Assembly: GCF_014230465.1 (NCBI RefSeq)
Contig: NZ_JAAXCY010000001.1
Location: forward strand, 434,001-498,000
Source: Pseudomonas cremoris
Lineage (GTDB): Bacteria; Pseudomonadota; Gammaproteobacteria; Pseudomonadales; Pseudomonadaceae
Length of the DNA: 64,000 nt
Direction of reading: 5' to 3'
In this document: in pieces, positions 18,043-28,100 of the stretch
Layout: each line of letters opens with the position of its first letter
How positions within the stretch are numbered: the stretch's first letter is position 1
Position numbers and translations under genes: made by a program
Notes under the pieces: generated by a model
What the model saw: only the letters and a program-made list of their open reading frames with translations
What the model was told of the DNA's origin: nothing
Database searches by the model: none

Positions 18043-18107
18043 GCCATGAAGTTTGAAGTTGCTGCAAGCGAGTGGTCACTCCATTAACGCTATGCAGGGG
18101 TTTCATC

Positions 18108-18389
18108 ATGGAAACACTCATCCAATTGCTGGTGCAGATCATCAGCGGAGCCGTCGGCGGCAATCTGGCCGGCATGACCAAGCAGAGCCTGGGCACGGGC
18201 CTCAATACGTTGCTTGGCGGTATCGGCGGCCTGGTCCTGGGCCAGGTCCTCGCGCAATTCACCGGCACATCCGGTGGGGAAGCGCTGGATGTCGCGGCGG
18301 TCGGCAGCAACATCGTCGGCGGCGGCGTGGGCGGCCTGGTGCTGACCTGGGTCGTCGGGTTCATCAAGCAAAAACTAGCCACAAAGTAG
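18108..18389 (+). CDS. Small glycine-rich membrane protein, unknown function
   Basis: The ATG at 18108 gives 93 residues with three hydrophobic, Gly-rich stretches (LLVQIISGAVGGNLAG, LLGGIGGLVLGQVLAQF, VGGGVGGLVLTWVVGFI) and a basic tail (KQKLATK). This resembles short glycine-zipper membrane proteins. CAGGGG precedes the start. The 5' leader begins after a TATACT hexamer at 17982 and contains a stem-loop with two GGA motifs (see 18007-18042). I recognise no specific function. Confidence 0.7.
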   Translation: METLIQLLVQIISGAVGGNLAGMTKQSLGTGLNTLLGGIGGLVLGQVLAQFTGTSGGEALDVAAVGSNIVGGGVGGLVLTWVVGFIKQKLATK

Positions 18390-18423
18390 CCGTCGGGTCA
18401 CCGTCCTTCCAAGGCGGTGACCT

Positions 18424-18711
18424 TCACTGCGTACGGTCGTTGTGCCCCAGGTCGCGCTGAGGGTCGATCTGGTCACGCACGCGCTGCTTCAACACCTTGG
18501 CCTCCGGGAAACCGCCGTCGGCCTTGCGCTCCCATATCTGCACACCGTCGCAGGTAATACGAAACGCACCGCCCGTGGCCGGCTCCAGCGAGACTTTGCC
18601 CAGGTCTTCGCAGAACGTGCTCAATAACTCCTGGGCCAGCCAGGCCGCGCGCAGCAGCCACTGGCATTGGGTGCAATAGGTGATGATGATCTCGGGTTTG
18701 CTCACGGACAT
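18424..18711 (-). CDS. SelT/SelW/SelH-family thioredoxin-like protein
   Basis: This 95-residue protein has the Rdx family redox motif CTQC at Cys13-Cys16 (TYCTQCQWLL), with Cys where animal SelW has selenocysteine. The typical downstream segment is ATGGAFRITCDGVQIWERKADGGFPEAKVLKQRVRD. The family fold is thioredoxin-like; the bacterial role is not well defined. It converges with the small membrane gene at 18108 and diverges from plpD, leaving only 81 bases for both promoters. Confidence 0.88.
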   Translation of the reverse strand: MSVSKPEIIITYCTQCQWLLRAAWLAQELLSTFCEDLGKVSLEPATGGAFRITCDGVQIWERKADGGFPEAKVLKQRVRDQIDPQRDLGHNDRTQ

Positions 18712-18756
18712 AATTTGAGAGGTTCCTGGCGTAACGGGCTCGGAGGATCGAATGGC

Positions 18757-18762
18757 TATAAT
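18757..18762 (+). promoter_or_regulatory. Sigma-70 -10 element upstream of plpD
   Basis: A perfect TATAAT lies 30 bases before the plpD start. No good -35 is visible at 17 bases, so an activator or upstream contacts may be needed. Confidence 0.45.
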
Positions 18763-18792
18763 ACCGGCCTTTATCGCCCAGCCTTGAGATTC

Positions 18793-20985
18793 ATGATGCG
18801 CCGCCTGCTGTCCTGCCTGCTGTTGTGCCTGCTCCCCCTCCTCGCCCAAGCTGTTGAAGCCCCACGCCCGAAAATCGGCCTGGTGTTGTCCGGCGGCGCC
18901 GCTCGTGGCCTGGCCCATATCGGTGTGCTCAAGGCCCTGGAAGAGCAAGGCATCCAGATCGATGCAATTGCCGGCACCAGCATGGGCGCGGTGATCGGTG
19001 GGCTGTACGCGTCGGGCTACAAGATCGATGAGCTGGAAAAACTCGCGCTGAACATCGACTGGCAGCAGGCGCTGTCCGATGCGCCACCACGGGAAGACGT
19101 ACCGTTTCGGCGTAAACAGGATGACCGGGATTTCCTGGTCAAACAGAAGCTCAGCTTTCGCGACGACGGCAGCCTCGGTTTGCCGTTGGGCGTGATCCAG
19201 GGCCAGAACCTGGCGCTGCTGCTGGAGAGCATGTTTGCCCATAGCAGCAACACGCGTAATTTCGACAAGCTCCCGATCCCCTTCCGCGCCGTGGCCACCG
19301 ATATCACCACGGGCGAAAAAGTAGTGTTCAGCAAGGGCCACTTGCCCCAGGTGATTCGCGCGAGCATGTCGATCCCGGCGGTGTTCGCACCGGTAGAGCT
19401 TGACGGGCGCTTGCTGGTGGACGGCGGCATGACCGATAACATCCCACTGGACGTAGCGCGGGAGATGGGCGTGGATATCGCCATCGTGGTGGACATCGGC
19501 ACCCCGCTGCGATCACGCAAACAACTGGCCACCGTGGTGGACGTGCTTAACCAATCCATCACCCTGATGACCCGGCGTAACTCCGAAGAGCAACTCAAGG
19601 CCCTGCGCGCCAAAGACGTACTGATCCAGCCACCGCTGGCCGCCTATGGAGTGACCGACTTCGGCCGCGCCAAGGACATGATCGACGCCGGCTACCGCGC
19701 CACCCGCGCCCTCGACCTGCGCCTGGCGCACCTGCGACCGGCCGAGCCCATCGATCCACAACTGGTCGCGGCTCGCACCCCTGGCGAACGCACGCCAGTG
19801 ATCACCGCGATCAATGTGGAAAACGACTCGAAAGTCAGCGACGACGTGATCCGCTATTACATCCGCCAGCCCCTCGGCGAGCCGCTGAACCTGGGCCGCC
19901 TGCAAACCGACATGGGCACCTTGTACGGCCTGGACTACTTCGAGCAGGTGCAATACCGCGTGATCAAGAAAGGCCAGGACAACACCCTGGTGATCAGCGC
20001 ACGCGGCAAACGCAGCGGCACCGACTACCTGCGCCTGGGCCTGAACCTGTCGGACGACATGCGCGGCGACAGCGCCTTCAACCTCGGCGCCAGTTACCGC
20101 ATGAACGGCATCAACCGCCTCGGTGCCGAATGGCTGACGCGGGTGCAGATCGGTGATCGGCAAGAGCTGTACAGCGAGTTCTATCAACCCATGGACACCG
20201 GCTCGCGTTACTTCGTCGCGCCCTATATCAGCGCCCAGGCGCAGAACGTCGAGTTGATCCTGGACAACGACCCCGTCTCCGAATACCGCCTGGAACGCTA
20301 CGGATTCGGCCTGAACGTAGGGCGGCAGATCGGCAACAGCGGTGAGATCCGCTTCGGCGTCGGCGAGGCCTGGGGCAAGGCCGATGTGCGTATCGGCGAC
20401 CGCGACATGCCCAGCGTAAGTTTCAGCGAAGGCTTCTATGAGTTGAAGTACTCCTTTGACTCCCTGGACAACGTGTACTTCCCCCATACCGGTGAAGACA
20501 TCGGCCTGGCCTACCGCGAATTTGAACCAGGGCTTGGTTCGGACCAGCGCTATCGTCAATGGGAGTTCAAATTGGACAAGGCCATGAGCAACGGCCCGGA
20601 CACGTTTGTACTGGGCGGCCGCTACGGGCGCACGCTGGACAGGTCCGACGTAGTGATTTCCAGCTTCCTGCTGGGGGGCGCGCGGCAATTGTCGGGCTTT
20701 CGCGAGGATGCGATCTCGGGGCAGAACATCAGCCTGATGCGCGCGGTGTACTACCGTCGGCTGACCCCACGCTCGTACCTGCCGTTGGATTTCCCGCTGT
20801 ACCTGGGCGCGTCACTGGAGCGCGGTCGGGCGTGGAACAATGACAATGAGTTCGACAGTGGGTACATCAACGCGGCCAGTGTGTTCCTGGGGTTCGATAC
20901 GCCGTTGGGGCCGCTGAATTTCAGCTATGGGTTCAATGATGATAACCAGCAGGCGGTGTACTTGAACTTGGGCCAGACCTTTTAG
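18793..20985 (+). CDS. plpD: PlpD-type patatin phospholipase autotransporter (type Vd)
   Basis: A 730-residue protein with a signal peptide (LLSCLLLCLLPLLAQA), a patatin phospholipase domain, one POTRA-like domain and a C-terminal beta-barrel of the Omp85/BamA kind. The catalytic dyad is Ser63 in GTSMG and Asp210 in LVDGGMTDN, with the oxyanion loop SGGAARG at 33-39. The patatin domain ends near residue 320; POTRA follows (PVITAINVENDSKVSD); the barrel closes with a terminal aromatic (LNLGQTF). Length and order match P. aeruginosa PlpD, a lipase delivered across the outer membrane by its own barrel. Two adjacent ATGs (18793, 18796) are equally possible starts. A REP doublet follows. Confidence 0.92.
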   Translation: MMRRLLSCLLLCLLPLLAQAVEAPRPKIGLVLSGGAARGLAHIGVLKALEEQGIQIDAIAGTSMGAVIGGLYASGYKIDELEKLALNIDWQQALSDAPPREDVPFRRKQDDRDFLVKQKLSFRDDGSLGLPLGVIQGQNLALLLESMFAHSSNTRNFDKLPIPFRAVATDITTGEKVVFSKGHLPQVIRASMSIPAVFAPVELDGRLLVDGGMTDNIPLDVAREMGVDIAIVVDIGTPLRSRKQLATVVDVLNQSITLMTRRNSEEQLKALRAKDVLIQPPLAAYGVTDFGRAKDMIDAGYRATRALDLRLAHLRPAEPIDPQLVAARTPGERTPVITAINVENDSKVSDDVIRYYIRQPLGEPLNLGRLQTDMGTLYGLDYFEQVQYRVIKKGQDNTLVISARGKRSGTDYLRLGLNLSDDMRGDSAFNLGASYRMNGINRLGAEWLTRVQIGDRQELYSEFYQPMDTGSRYFVAPYISAQAQNVELILDNDPVSEYRLERYGFGLNVGRQIGNSGEIRFGVGEAWGKADVRIGDRDMPSVSFSEGFYELKYSFDSLDNVYFPHTGEDIGLAYREFEPGLGSDQRYRQWEFKLDKAMSNGPDTFVLGGRYGRTLDRSDVVISSFLLGGARQLSGFREDAISGQNISLMRAVYYRRLTPRSYLPLDFPLYLGASLERGRAWNNDNEFDSGYINAASVFLGFDTPLGPLNFSYGFNDDNQQAVYLNLGQTF

Positions 20986-21007
20986 AGAGCCCAACACAAA
21001 ACCAAAT

Positions 21008-21094
21008 GTGGGAGCGGGCTTGCTCGCGAATGTGGTGTGTCAGCGACTGAAAAGGTAACTGATATACCGCATTCGCGAGCAAGCCCGCTCCCAC
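21008..21094. repeat. REP doublet (REPIN) after plpD
   Basis: Two intact inverted REP units between the convergent plpD and MarR genes. The spacer differs somewhat from the other copies (TGTGGTGTGTCAGCGACTG) but has the same length class. Confidence 0.95.
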
Positions 21095-21119
21095 ATTTTG
21101 ATCGTCACCGAATCAGGGA

Positions 21120-21554
21120 TCAGGACTTTTCCAGGTTCGCCAGGATGTGCCCGTGCACACGCATGCACACCTTCATATCCTCTTCATCCACCCCCACAAA
21201 CAGCTCATGACGCAGCGCTGTCGCAATGGTCTCGATCTGGTCGATAAGCGGGCGAGCGGTATCACACAGCAAGATGCGTTTGGCACGACGGTCTTCCACC
21301 ACGGCCTGGCGTTGCACCAAGCCCTGGCCTTCCAGGCTGTCGAGCAACCGGGCGAGGGTCGGCCCTTCGACCCCAACGCTTTGCGCCAGCTCACGCTGCG
21401 TGGGTGCTTCTTCGAAACGTGCCAGGTGCAACAGCACCAGCCAGCGCGCCTGGGACAAGCCCAGCCCCGCCAGGCGGCGGTCTAGCTCGGCGCGCCAACC
21501 TCGGGACATTTGCGCCAACTGCATGCCAAAACGGTGTTGATCGGTTAACGGCAT
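21120..21554 (-). CDS. MarR-family transcriptional regulator
   Basis: A 144-residue winged-helix regulator. The DNA-binding region is LARFEEAPTQRELAQSVGVEGPTLARLLDSLEGQGLVQRQ, followed by the wing VVEDRRAKRILLC. It resembles the SlyA/MarR group. The only target I can propose is its own promoter, where a CTAATTATTAG palindrome lies 37 bases upstream of the start. It is read in the same direction as recQ, 121 bases downstream of it. Confidence 0.9.
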   Translation of the reverse strand: MPLTDQHRFGMQLAQMSRGWRAELDRRLAGLGLSQARWLVLLHLARFEEAPTQRELAQSVGVEGPTLARLLDSLEGQGLVQRQAVVEDRRAKRILLCDTARPLIDQIETIATALRHELFVGVDEEDMKVCMRVHGHILANLEKS

Positions 21555-21590
21555 AAAAAACTCATGGTTTAGACTGAAAATAAAGTGTGG

Positions 21591-21601
21591 CTAATTATTA
21601 G
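21591..21601. promoter_or_regulatory. Palindrome upstream of the MarR gene, candidate autoregulatory operator
   Basis: CTAATTATTAG is a perfect 11-base palindrome within AT-rich sequence. A second partial repeat (GTCAGCTAAG) follows at 21601. Position and A/T content fit a MarR/SlyA-type site overlapping the regulator's own promoter. Confidence 0.45.
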
Positions 21602-21675
21602 TCAGCTAAGCATGAGCCATGCCAGTAGGCAAGAGTTGCTATGTACTGATTCGTTACATTGTCGTAATTGGCGCA

Positions 21676-23802
21676 CTAAATCTCGAATTCCGACTGCAAA
21701 GCGGCCCTTACGCAGTACAAAACACCCTCAGGGACACGTCCCGTAAAGAGTGGTGTGATCTCTGCAACAGCTGGCAATTCGCCCTCTCCGTCCAGGAACG
21801 CGTCCTGGATCTCGCCGAGCAAATCCTCTGGCAAATCAAGCGCCTGCTCCAACGACAACTGCTGTTTGCCGATGGATTCAGCCAGCAACGTGTAGACGTT
21901 CTTTTCCGAGCACTGCAACTGACCGGCGATCTGGATCGGGGTCATGCCGGCGCGTGCCAGGCTGATCAGTTCGTGGCGAATATCGGCGACTTCCTTCGGC
22001 GCCTCGGCCTGACCGCCGAGCACTTCGAGGAAGGCCTGGCCGTAACGTTCCAACTTGCGTGCGCCCACGCCGCTGACCCGCGCCATTTCGGACATTGTGG
22101 TGGGTTGCTCACGCAGCATCTCCAGCAACGTGGAGTCGGGGAAGATAACGTAAGGCGGCACACTGTGTTCCTGGGCCAGCTTGCGCCGCAGTGTGCGCAG
22201 GGCTTCCCACTGTTCGCGCTCTTCGCCACGTACCAGTTGGCTGGCTTGGCTGGTGCTGCTCTTGGCGGTGGTCTGCGGCTTGAGGTCGCGGCGCAGCTCC
22301 AGGCTCACTTCGCCCTTGAGCAGCGGTCGGCAACTGTCGTTCAGACGCAGGCCGCCGTAACCTTCGATGTCGATATCCACCAGGCCGCGCGCAACCATCT
22401 GCCGGAACAACGAACGCCACTCGCCTTCGGCACGGGCCTTGCCGACACCGTAGACCGACAGTTTTTCGTGACCGAAGCTGCGGACCTTTTCGTTGTCCTT
22501 GCCCAGCAGCACATCCACCAGATGGCCGACACCGTAGCGCTGGCCGGTACGGTAAATGGCAGACAAGCCCTGACGCGCCGGCTCGGTAGCGTCCCAGGTT
22601 TGCACGCCGTCGATGCAGTTGTCGCAGTGGCCACAAGGCTCGGGCATGTCTTCGTCGAAATACGCCAACAAGGTCTGGCGGCGGCAGCGAGTCTCTTCGC
22701 ATAGCGAGAGCATGGCGTCGAGCTTGTGTTGCTCCAGGCGCTTGTGACGCTCGTCGCCCTCGGAGTTCTGCAGCATCTGCTTGAGCATCACCACATCCTG
22801 CAGACCGTAGACCATCCAGGCATCCGCTGGCAGGCCATCACGGCCGGCACGACCGGTCTCCTGGTAATACGCCTCAAGGGACTTGGGCAAGTCCATGTGG
22901 GCGACGAAGCGTACGTTGGATTTATCGATGCCCATGCCGAATGCGATGGTCGCCACCATGATCAGGCCTTCCTCGTTAAGGAAGCGTTTCTGGTGAGCCG
23001 AGCGCGTTTCGTTGGGCAAGCCCGCGTGATACGGCAGCGCCGGGTAGCCTTGTTCGCAAAGGAACGCGGCCACTTCATCGACCTTTTTGCGCGACAGGCA
23101 ATAAACGATACCTGCATCACTGCGACGCTCAGACAGGAATGCGAGCAACTGCTTGCGCGGCTGCTCCTTGGGCACGATGCGGTAGAAAATATTCGGCCGG
23201 TCGAAGCTCGACAGGAAGCGCTCGGCGTTCTGCAAATGCAGGCGCTCGACGATTTCCTCGCGGGTACGCTTGTCGGCAGTGGCGGTCAGGGCGATACGCG
23301 GCACGTCAGGGAAAAGCTCGGCCAGTTGGCCAAGTTGCAGGTATTCGCGACGGAAATCGTGGCCCCATTGCGATACGCAGTGGGCCTCGTCGATGGCAAA
23401 CAGGGCGATTTCAAGGCTCTGCAGGAAGGCCAACATGCGCGGCTGCACCAGTCGCTCGGGGGCCAGGTAAAGCATTTTCACTTCACCGCGCTTGATCCGC
23501 GCAGCCAAGTCACGCTGCTGCTCGGCACTGAGGGTGGAATTCAGGGACGCTGCGGCAACGCCAAGCTCTTCGAGGGTAGCCACCTGATCGTCCATCAACG
23601 CGATCAGCGGCGACACCACCACGGCAAGGCCATTGCGCAGCAACGCCGGCACCTGGAAGCACAGGGACTTGCCACCGCCGGTAGGCATCAGGACCAGGGC
23701 GTCGCCGCCACTGGCCACGCGCTCAATGATCGCACCCTGGCGGCCACGAAAACTGTCGTAGCCGAAGATGTCCTTGAGGACGCGTTGAGCCTGCTCGAGC
23801 AT
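21676..23802 (-). CDS. recQ: ATP-dependent DNA helicase RecQ
   Basis: RecQ unwinds DNA 3'-5' in recombination and repair. The ATG at 23802 ([20 protein letters not shown]) gives 708 residues, and GGAG lies 6 bases upstream. Superfamily 2 motifs are present: [10 protein letters not shown] (Walker A), [14 protein letters not shown], and [10 protein letters not shown] (motif VI). The RQC zinc cysteines are in [24 protein letters not shown], and an HRDC domain follows around residues 520-600 ([26 protein letters not shown]). A longer upstream in-frame extension is rejected. Confidence 0.96.
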   Translation of the reverse strand: MLEQAQRVLKDIFGYDSFRGRQGAIIERVASGGDALVLMPTGGGKSLCFQVPALLRNGLAVVVSPLIALMDDQVATLEELGVAAASLNSTLSAEQQRDLAARIKRGEVKMLYLAPERLVQPRMLAFLQSLEIALFAIDEAHCVSQWGHDFRREYLQLGQLAELFPDVPRIALTATADKRTREEIVERLHLQNAERFLSSFDRPNIFYRIVPKEQPRKQLLAFLSERRSDAGIVYCLSRKKVDEVAAFLCEQGYPALPYHAGLPNETRSAHQKRFLNEEGLIMVATIAFGMGIDKSNVRFVAHMDLPKSLEAYYQETGRAGRDGLPADAWMVYGLQDVVMLKQMLQNSEGDERHKRLEQHKLDAMLSLCEETRCRRQTLLAYFDEDMPEPCGHCDNCIDGVQTWDATEPARQGLSAIYRTGQRYGVGHLVDVLLGKDNEKVRSFGHEKLSVYGVGKARAEGEWRSLFRQMVARGLVDIDIEGYGGLRLNDSCRPLLKGEVSLELRRDLKPQTTAKSSTSQASQLVRGEEREQWEALRTLRRKLAQEHSVPPYVIFPDSTLLEMLREQPTTMSEMARVSGVGARKLERYGQAFLEVLGGQAEAPKEVADIRHELISLARAGMTPIQIAGQLQCSEKNVYTLLAESIGKQQLSLEQALDLPEDLLGEIQDAFLDGEGELPAVAEITPLFTGRVPEGVLYCVRAALQSEFEI

Positions 23803-24078
23803 GTATAACTCCAAAATAGTGCCGAAATTCCTCTGTACAGGCTGGCCGAGAAAACACGGGGTCACGGGAAATAATCCGTAAGCGAAGTTTTCTCGGACTG
23901 GCGCTTGGCCTGCAAGGGCATCACAAAACGCGGCAGTATACCCGAGCGACATCCACCAAAGGGCGCCACTGACGAATAGCCAGCGCTATCTAAAACCTGG
24001 CAAATATGCAGTGCGGCTGGCCTGGGCGCTCAAGAAAGCCTAGAATTCAGCATCGTTTATTCCCAAGGTAGTCCTTCA

Positions 24079-24666
24079 ATGTCCTTCGCTGAGCAACTAA
24101 CCCGCCTGCAAGCCTTCCTCGACGCCGATGAGCTGCATGACGAGGCGCTGGACTACGTGGCCGCCCACGGCTACCTGACCGCCCTGTCCATCTGCTCAGA
24201 GCCTGTACCTGACCGTGAGTGGATCGACGCCCTGTTCGCCGAAGAACCTCACTACACCGACGCTGCCCAGCGCGAAGAAATCGAATCCACCCTGCTGGCC
24301 CTCAAGGCCCACATCGGTCGCCAACTGGCCTCCGACGAGGAGTTCGAGCTGCCGTGCGAACTGGACCTGGGCGAAGAACCGGACGACTCCGACCTGCGCG
24401 GCTGGTGCATCGGTTTCATGGAAGGCGTGTTCCTGCGTGAAGCCGCCTGGTTCGAAACCGCCGAGGAAGAAGTCAGCGAAATGCTGCTGCCGATCATGGT
24501 CGGTTCGGGCCTGTTCGACGACCAGCCGGAGTTCTCCGACATCGCCGCCGACGCCAACTTGATGGACGACATGATCGTACAGATCCCGGAAGCCCTGACC
24601 GCCCTGTACCTGCTGTGCAATGCCCCTGACGAAAAACCGGCGATCCTCAAGCCACGTCACCACTGA
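24079..24666 (+). CDS. YecA/UPF0149-family protein
   Basis: An acidic, helical 195-residue protein of the YecA/YgfB (UPF0149) family, recognisable from LRGWCIGFMEGVFLREAAWF and the region PEALTALYLLCNAPDEKP. No catalytic motif, and no C-terminal SEC-C zinc motif. Function in Pseudomonas is not established. The next gene on the same strand (YbaN family) starts 20 bases after the stop, suggesting co-transcription. Confidence 0.8.
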   Translation: MSFAEQLTRLQAFLDADELHDEALDYVAAHGYLTALSICSEPVPDREWIDALFAEEPHYTDAAQREEIESTLLALKAHIGRQLASDEEFELPCELDLGEEPDDSDLRGWCIGFMEGVFLREAAWFETAEEEVSEMLLPIMVGSGLFDDQPEFSDIAADANLMDDMIVQIPEALTALYLLCNAPDEKPAILKPRHH

Positions 24667-24686
24667 GTCGCTTGCCCGTGACACCC

Positions 24687-25070
24687 ATGGGCAATCGCTC
24701 GCTGCTCCTGCGTTACGTGCTGCTGGCCATCGGCTGGCTGAGCGTAGCGCTGGGAGTAATCGGCATTTTCCTACCGGTATTGCCGACCACACCCTTCCTG
24801 CTCCTCGCCGCCGCCTGCTTCGCTCGAAGCTCTCCACGTTTCTACCATTGGCTGGTGGAACACCCGCGCCTAGGCCCCTGGGTGCGCGACTATCTGGACG
24901 GCAATGGCATCCCACTCAAAGGCAAGGTCTACGCCATTGGCTTGATGTGGTTGAGCATCAGCGTTTCCTGCTACCTCGTCCCCCTGCCCTGGGCACGCGG
25001 CTTCATGCTGACCAGCGCAGTGCTGGTGTCGATCTACATCCTGCGCCAGAAACCCCTGCCGCCCCGCTGA
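24687..25070 (+). CDS. YbaN-family (DUF454) inner membrane protein
   Basis: A 127-residue membrane protein. The family signature LPVLPTTPFLLLAAACFARSSPRFYHWL is at about residues 29-56, and there are helices at about 10-30, 75-95 and 98-115. I use the ATG at 24687; a TTG 15 bases upstream is open but poorly supported. DUF454 proteins have no firm biochemical role. It follows the YecA-family gene closely. Confidence 0.8.
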   Translation: MGNRSLLLRYVLLAIGWLSVALGVIGIFLPVLPTTPFLLLAAACFARSSPRFYHWLVEHPRLGPWVRDYLDGNGIPLKGKVYAIGLMWLSISVSCYLVPLPWARGFMLTSAVLVSIYILRQKPLPPR

Positions 25071-25188
25071 AAGCCCCTGCGACATTACCCCTCACACGAC
25101 CTTGGTCGACACTGACTAACCCCAAGCATCATGCGAGACTGTCCAACCGGGCCTGGAATGCCTGGGTGTTCTTATGCTCGGAGTTACC

Positions 25189-28100
25189 ATGACGCTGTCC
25201 AGCGGGCTGATCGCCGCCGTTGCCCTGGCCTATATGGCCATTATGTTTGCCATCGCCTTTTACGGTGACCGACGCCATGCGCCGTTGCCGCCGCGCATGC
25301 GTGCCTGGGTGTATAGCCTGTCACTGGCTGTCTACTGCACGAGCTGGACATTCTTCGGCGCCGTAGGCCAGGCTGCCGAACAGTTGTGGGCGTTTTTACC
25401 GATCTACTTAGGACCGGTGCTGCTACTGGTGTTGGCACCCTGGGTGCTGCAGAAGATGATTCTGATCAGCAAGCAGGAAAACATCACCTCCATTGCCGAC
25501 TTTATCGCCGCGCGCTACGGCAAATCCCAGTCCCTCGCGGTGGTCGTGGCGCTGATCTGCCTGGTGGGTGTGCTGCCCTATATCGCATTGCAGCTCAAAG
25601 GCATCGTGCTCGGGGTGAACCTGCTGATCGGCTCGGGCCCAGACACCACCGGCACCCGTGCCCAGGACACGGCATTGATCGTGTCGCTGGTGCTGGCGTT
25701 GTTCACCATTGTGTTCGGCACACGCAACCTCGACGCCACCGAGCACCACCGTGGCATGGTGCTGGCGATTGCGTTTGAATCCCTGGTCAAGCTGTTCGCG
25801 TTTCTGGCCGTCGGCGCGTTTGTGACCTACGGCCTGTACGACGGTTTCGGTGACCTGATTAGCCAAGCGATGCTGGCGCCACGGTTGGACGAATACTGGA
25901 AAGAAACCGTCAACTGGCCTTCGATGGTGGTACAGACCGGCGTCGCCATGATGGCAATCATCTGCCTGCCGCGACAGTTCCATGTGACGGTGGTGGAGAA
26001 TATTGACCCGCAGGACCTGCGCCTGGCCAAGTGGGTGTTCCCGGCCTACCTGATCCTCGCCGCGCTGTTCGTGATCCCTATTGCCCTCGGCGGCAAGATG
26101 CTGTTGCCCGCGTCCGTGCTACCAGACTCCTACGTGATCAGCCTGCCCATGGCCGAAGCTCATCCGGCCCTGGCCGTGCTGGCGTTTATCGGCGGCGCCT
26201 CGGCGGCTACCGGCATGGTGATCGTGGCAAGCATTGCCTTGTCGACCATGGTGTCCAACGACATGTTGCTGCCTTGGCTGCTGCGCCGCTCCAGCGCCGA
26301 GCGGCCGTTCGAAGTGTTCCGTCACTGGATGCTGTCGGTGCGCCGAGTCAGCATCGTGATCATCCTGTTGCTGGCCTATGTGAGTTATCGACTGCTCGGC
26401 TCCACGGCGAGCCTGGCGACCATCGGCCAGATCGCCTTTGCCGCCGTAACCCAACTGGCACCGGCCATGCTCGGTGCGCTGTACTGGAAGCAAGCCAATC
26501 GGCGCGGTGTGTTTGCCGGCCTCGCAGCGGGAACGTTCCTGTGGTTCTACACCTTGGTCCTACCGGTTACCGCGAAAAGCCTGGGATGGTCCCTTAGCCT
26601 TTTCCCTGGGCTAACGTGGATGCATTCCCACCCGCTCGGTTTGTCCGTCACCTCATTGACCTTGGGCACCGTGTTTTCGCTAGCAGGCAACTTCACCCTG
26701 TTTGTGTGGGTGTCGATGCTGTCTCGCACGCGGGTGTCCGAACACTGGCAGGCGGGGCGCTTCATCGGCCAGGAGATCAGCCAACGTGCCAGCGCCCGCT
26801 CGATGTTGTCGGTGCAGATCAGTGACCTGCTCAGCCTGGCGGCGCGTTTTGTGGGTGAAGAGCGCGCACAGCAAAGCTTTATCCGCTTCGCCTACCGCCA
26901 GGGCAAAGGTTTCAACCCCAACCAGAACGCCGACAACGACTGGATAGCACACACCGAACGCCTGTTGGCCGGTGTGCTTGGCGCATCGTCGACGCGCGCG
27001 GTGGTAAAAGCCGCGATCGAAGGTCGGGAAATGCAGTTGGAGGATGTGGTACGTATCGCCGACGAAGCGTCGGAAGTGCTGCAATTCAACCGAGCCTTGC
27101 TGCAAGGCGCGATTGAAAACATCACCCAGGGCATCAGCGTGGTAGACCAATCGCTCAAGTTGGTGGCCTGGAACCGTCGCTATCTGGAACTGTTCAACTA
27201 CCCCGACGGCTTGATCAGCGTGGGCCGGCCGATTGCCGACATCATTCGCTACAACGCCGAGCGCGGCCTGTGCGGGCCAGGCGAGGCCGAAGTGCATGTG
27301 GCGCGACGTCTGCACTGGATGCGCCAGGGGCGCGCGCACACCTCGGAACGCCTATTCCCCAACGGACGAGTGATCGAACTGATCGGCAACCCGATGCCGG
27401 GCGGCGGATTTGTCATGAGTTTCACCGACATCACCGCGTTCCGCGAAGCTGAGCAGGCACTCACCGAGGCCAACGAAGGGTTGGAGCAACGGGTGACCGA
27501 ACGGACCCATGAGCTGTCGCAGCTCAACGTGGCACTGACCGACGCCAAGGGCGTGGCCGAATCCGCCAGCCAGTCGAAAACCCGCTTTCTCGCCGCCGTC
27601 AGCCACGACCTGATGCAACCGCTGAACGCCGCGCGACTGTTCTCCGCCGCCCTCTCCCACCAGAACGATGGGCTGTCGAGTGAAGCGCGGCAACTGGTGC
27701 AGCACTTGGACAGCTCACTGCGTTCCGCCGAAGACCTGATCAGCGACTTGCTGGACATCTCGCGCCTGGAAAACGGCAAGATCAATCCGCAGCGCCAGCC
27801 GTTTGTGCTCAATGAACTGTTCGACACCCTCGGCGCAGAATTCAAGGCGCTGGCCCAGGAGCAAGGGCTGCGCTTCCGGCTGCGTGGCAGTCGTTTGCGC
27901 GTCGACAGTGACATCAAGTTGCTACGGCGAATCTTGCAGAATTTTCTGACTAACGCGTTCCGCTATGCCGACGGCCCGGTATTGCTGGGCGTACGCCGGC
28001 GCCAAGGCGAACTGTGCCTGGAAGTCTGGGACCGTGGCCCCGGCATTCCGCCGGACAAGCAGAAGGTGATCTTCGAAGAATTCAAGCGCCTGGACAGCCA

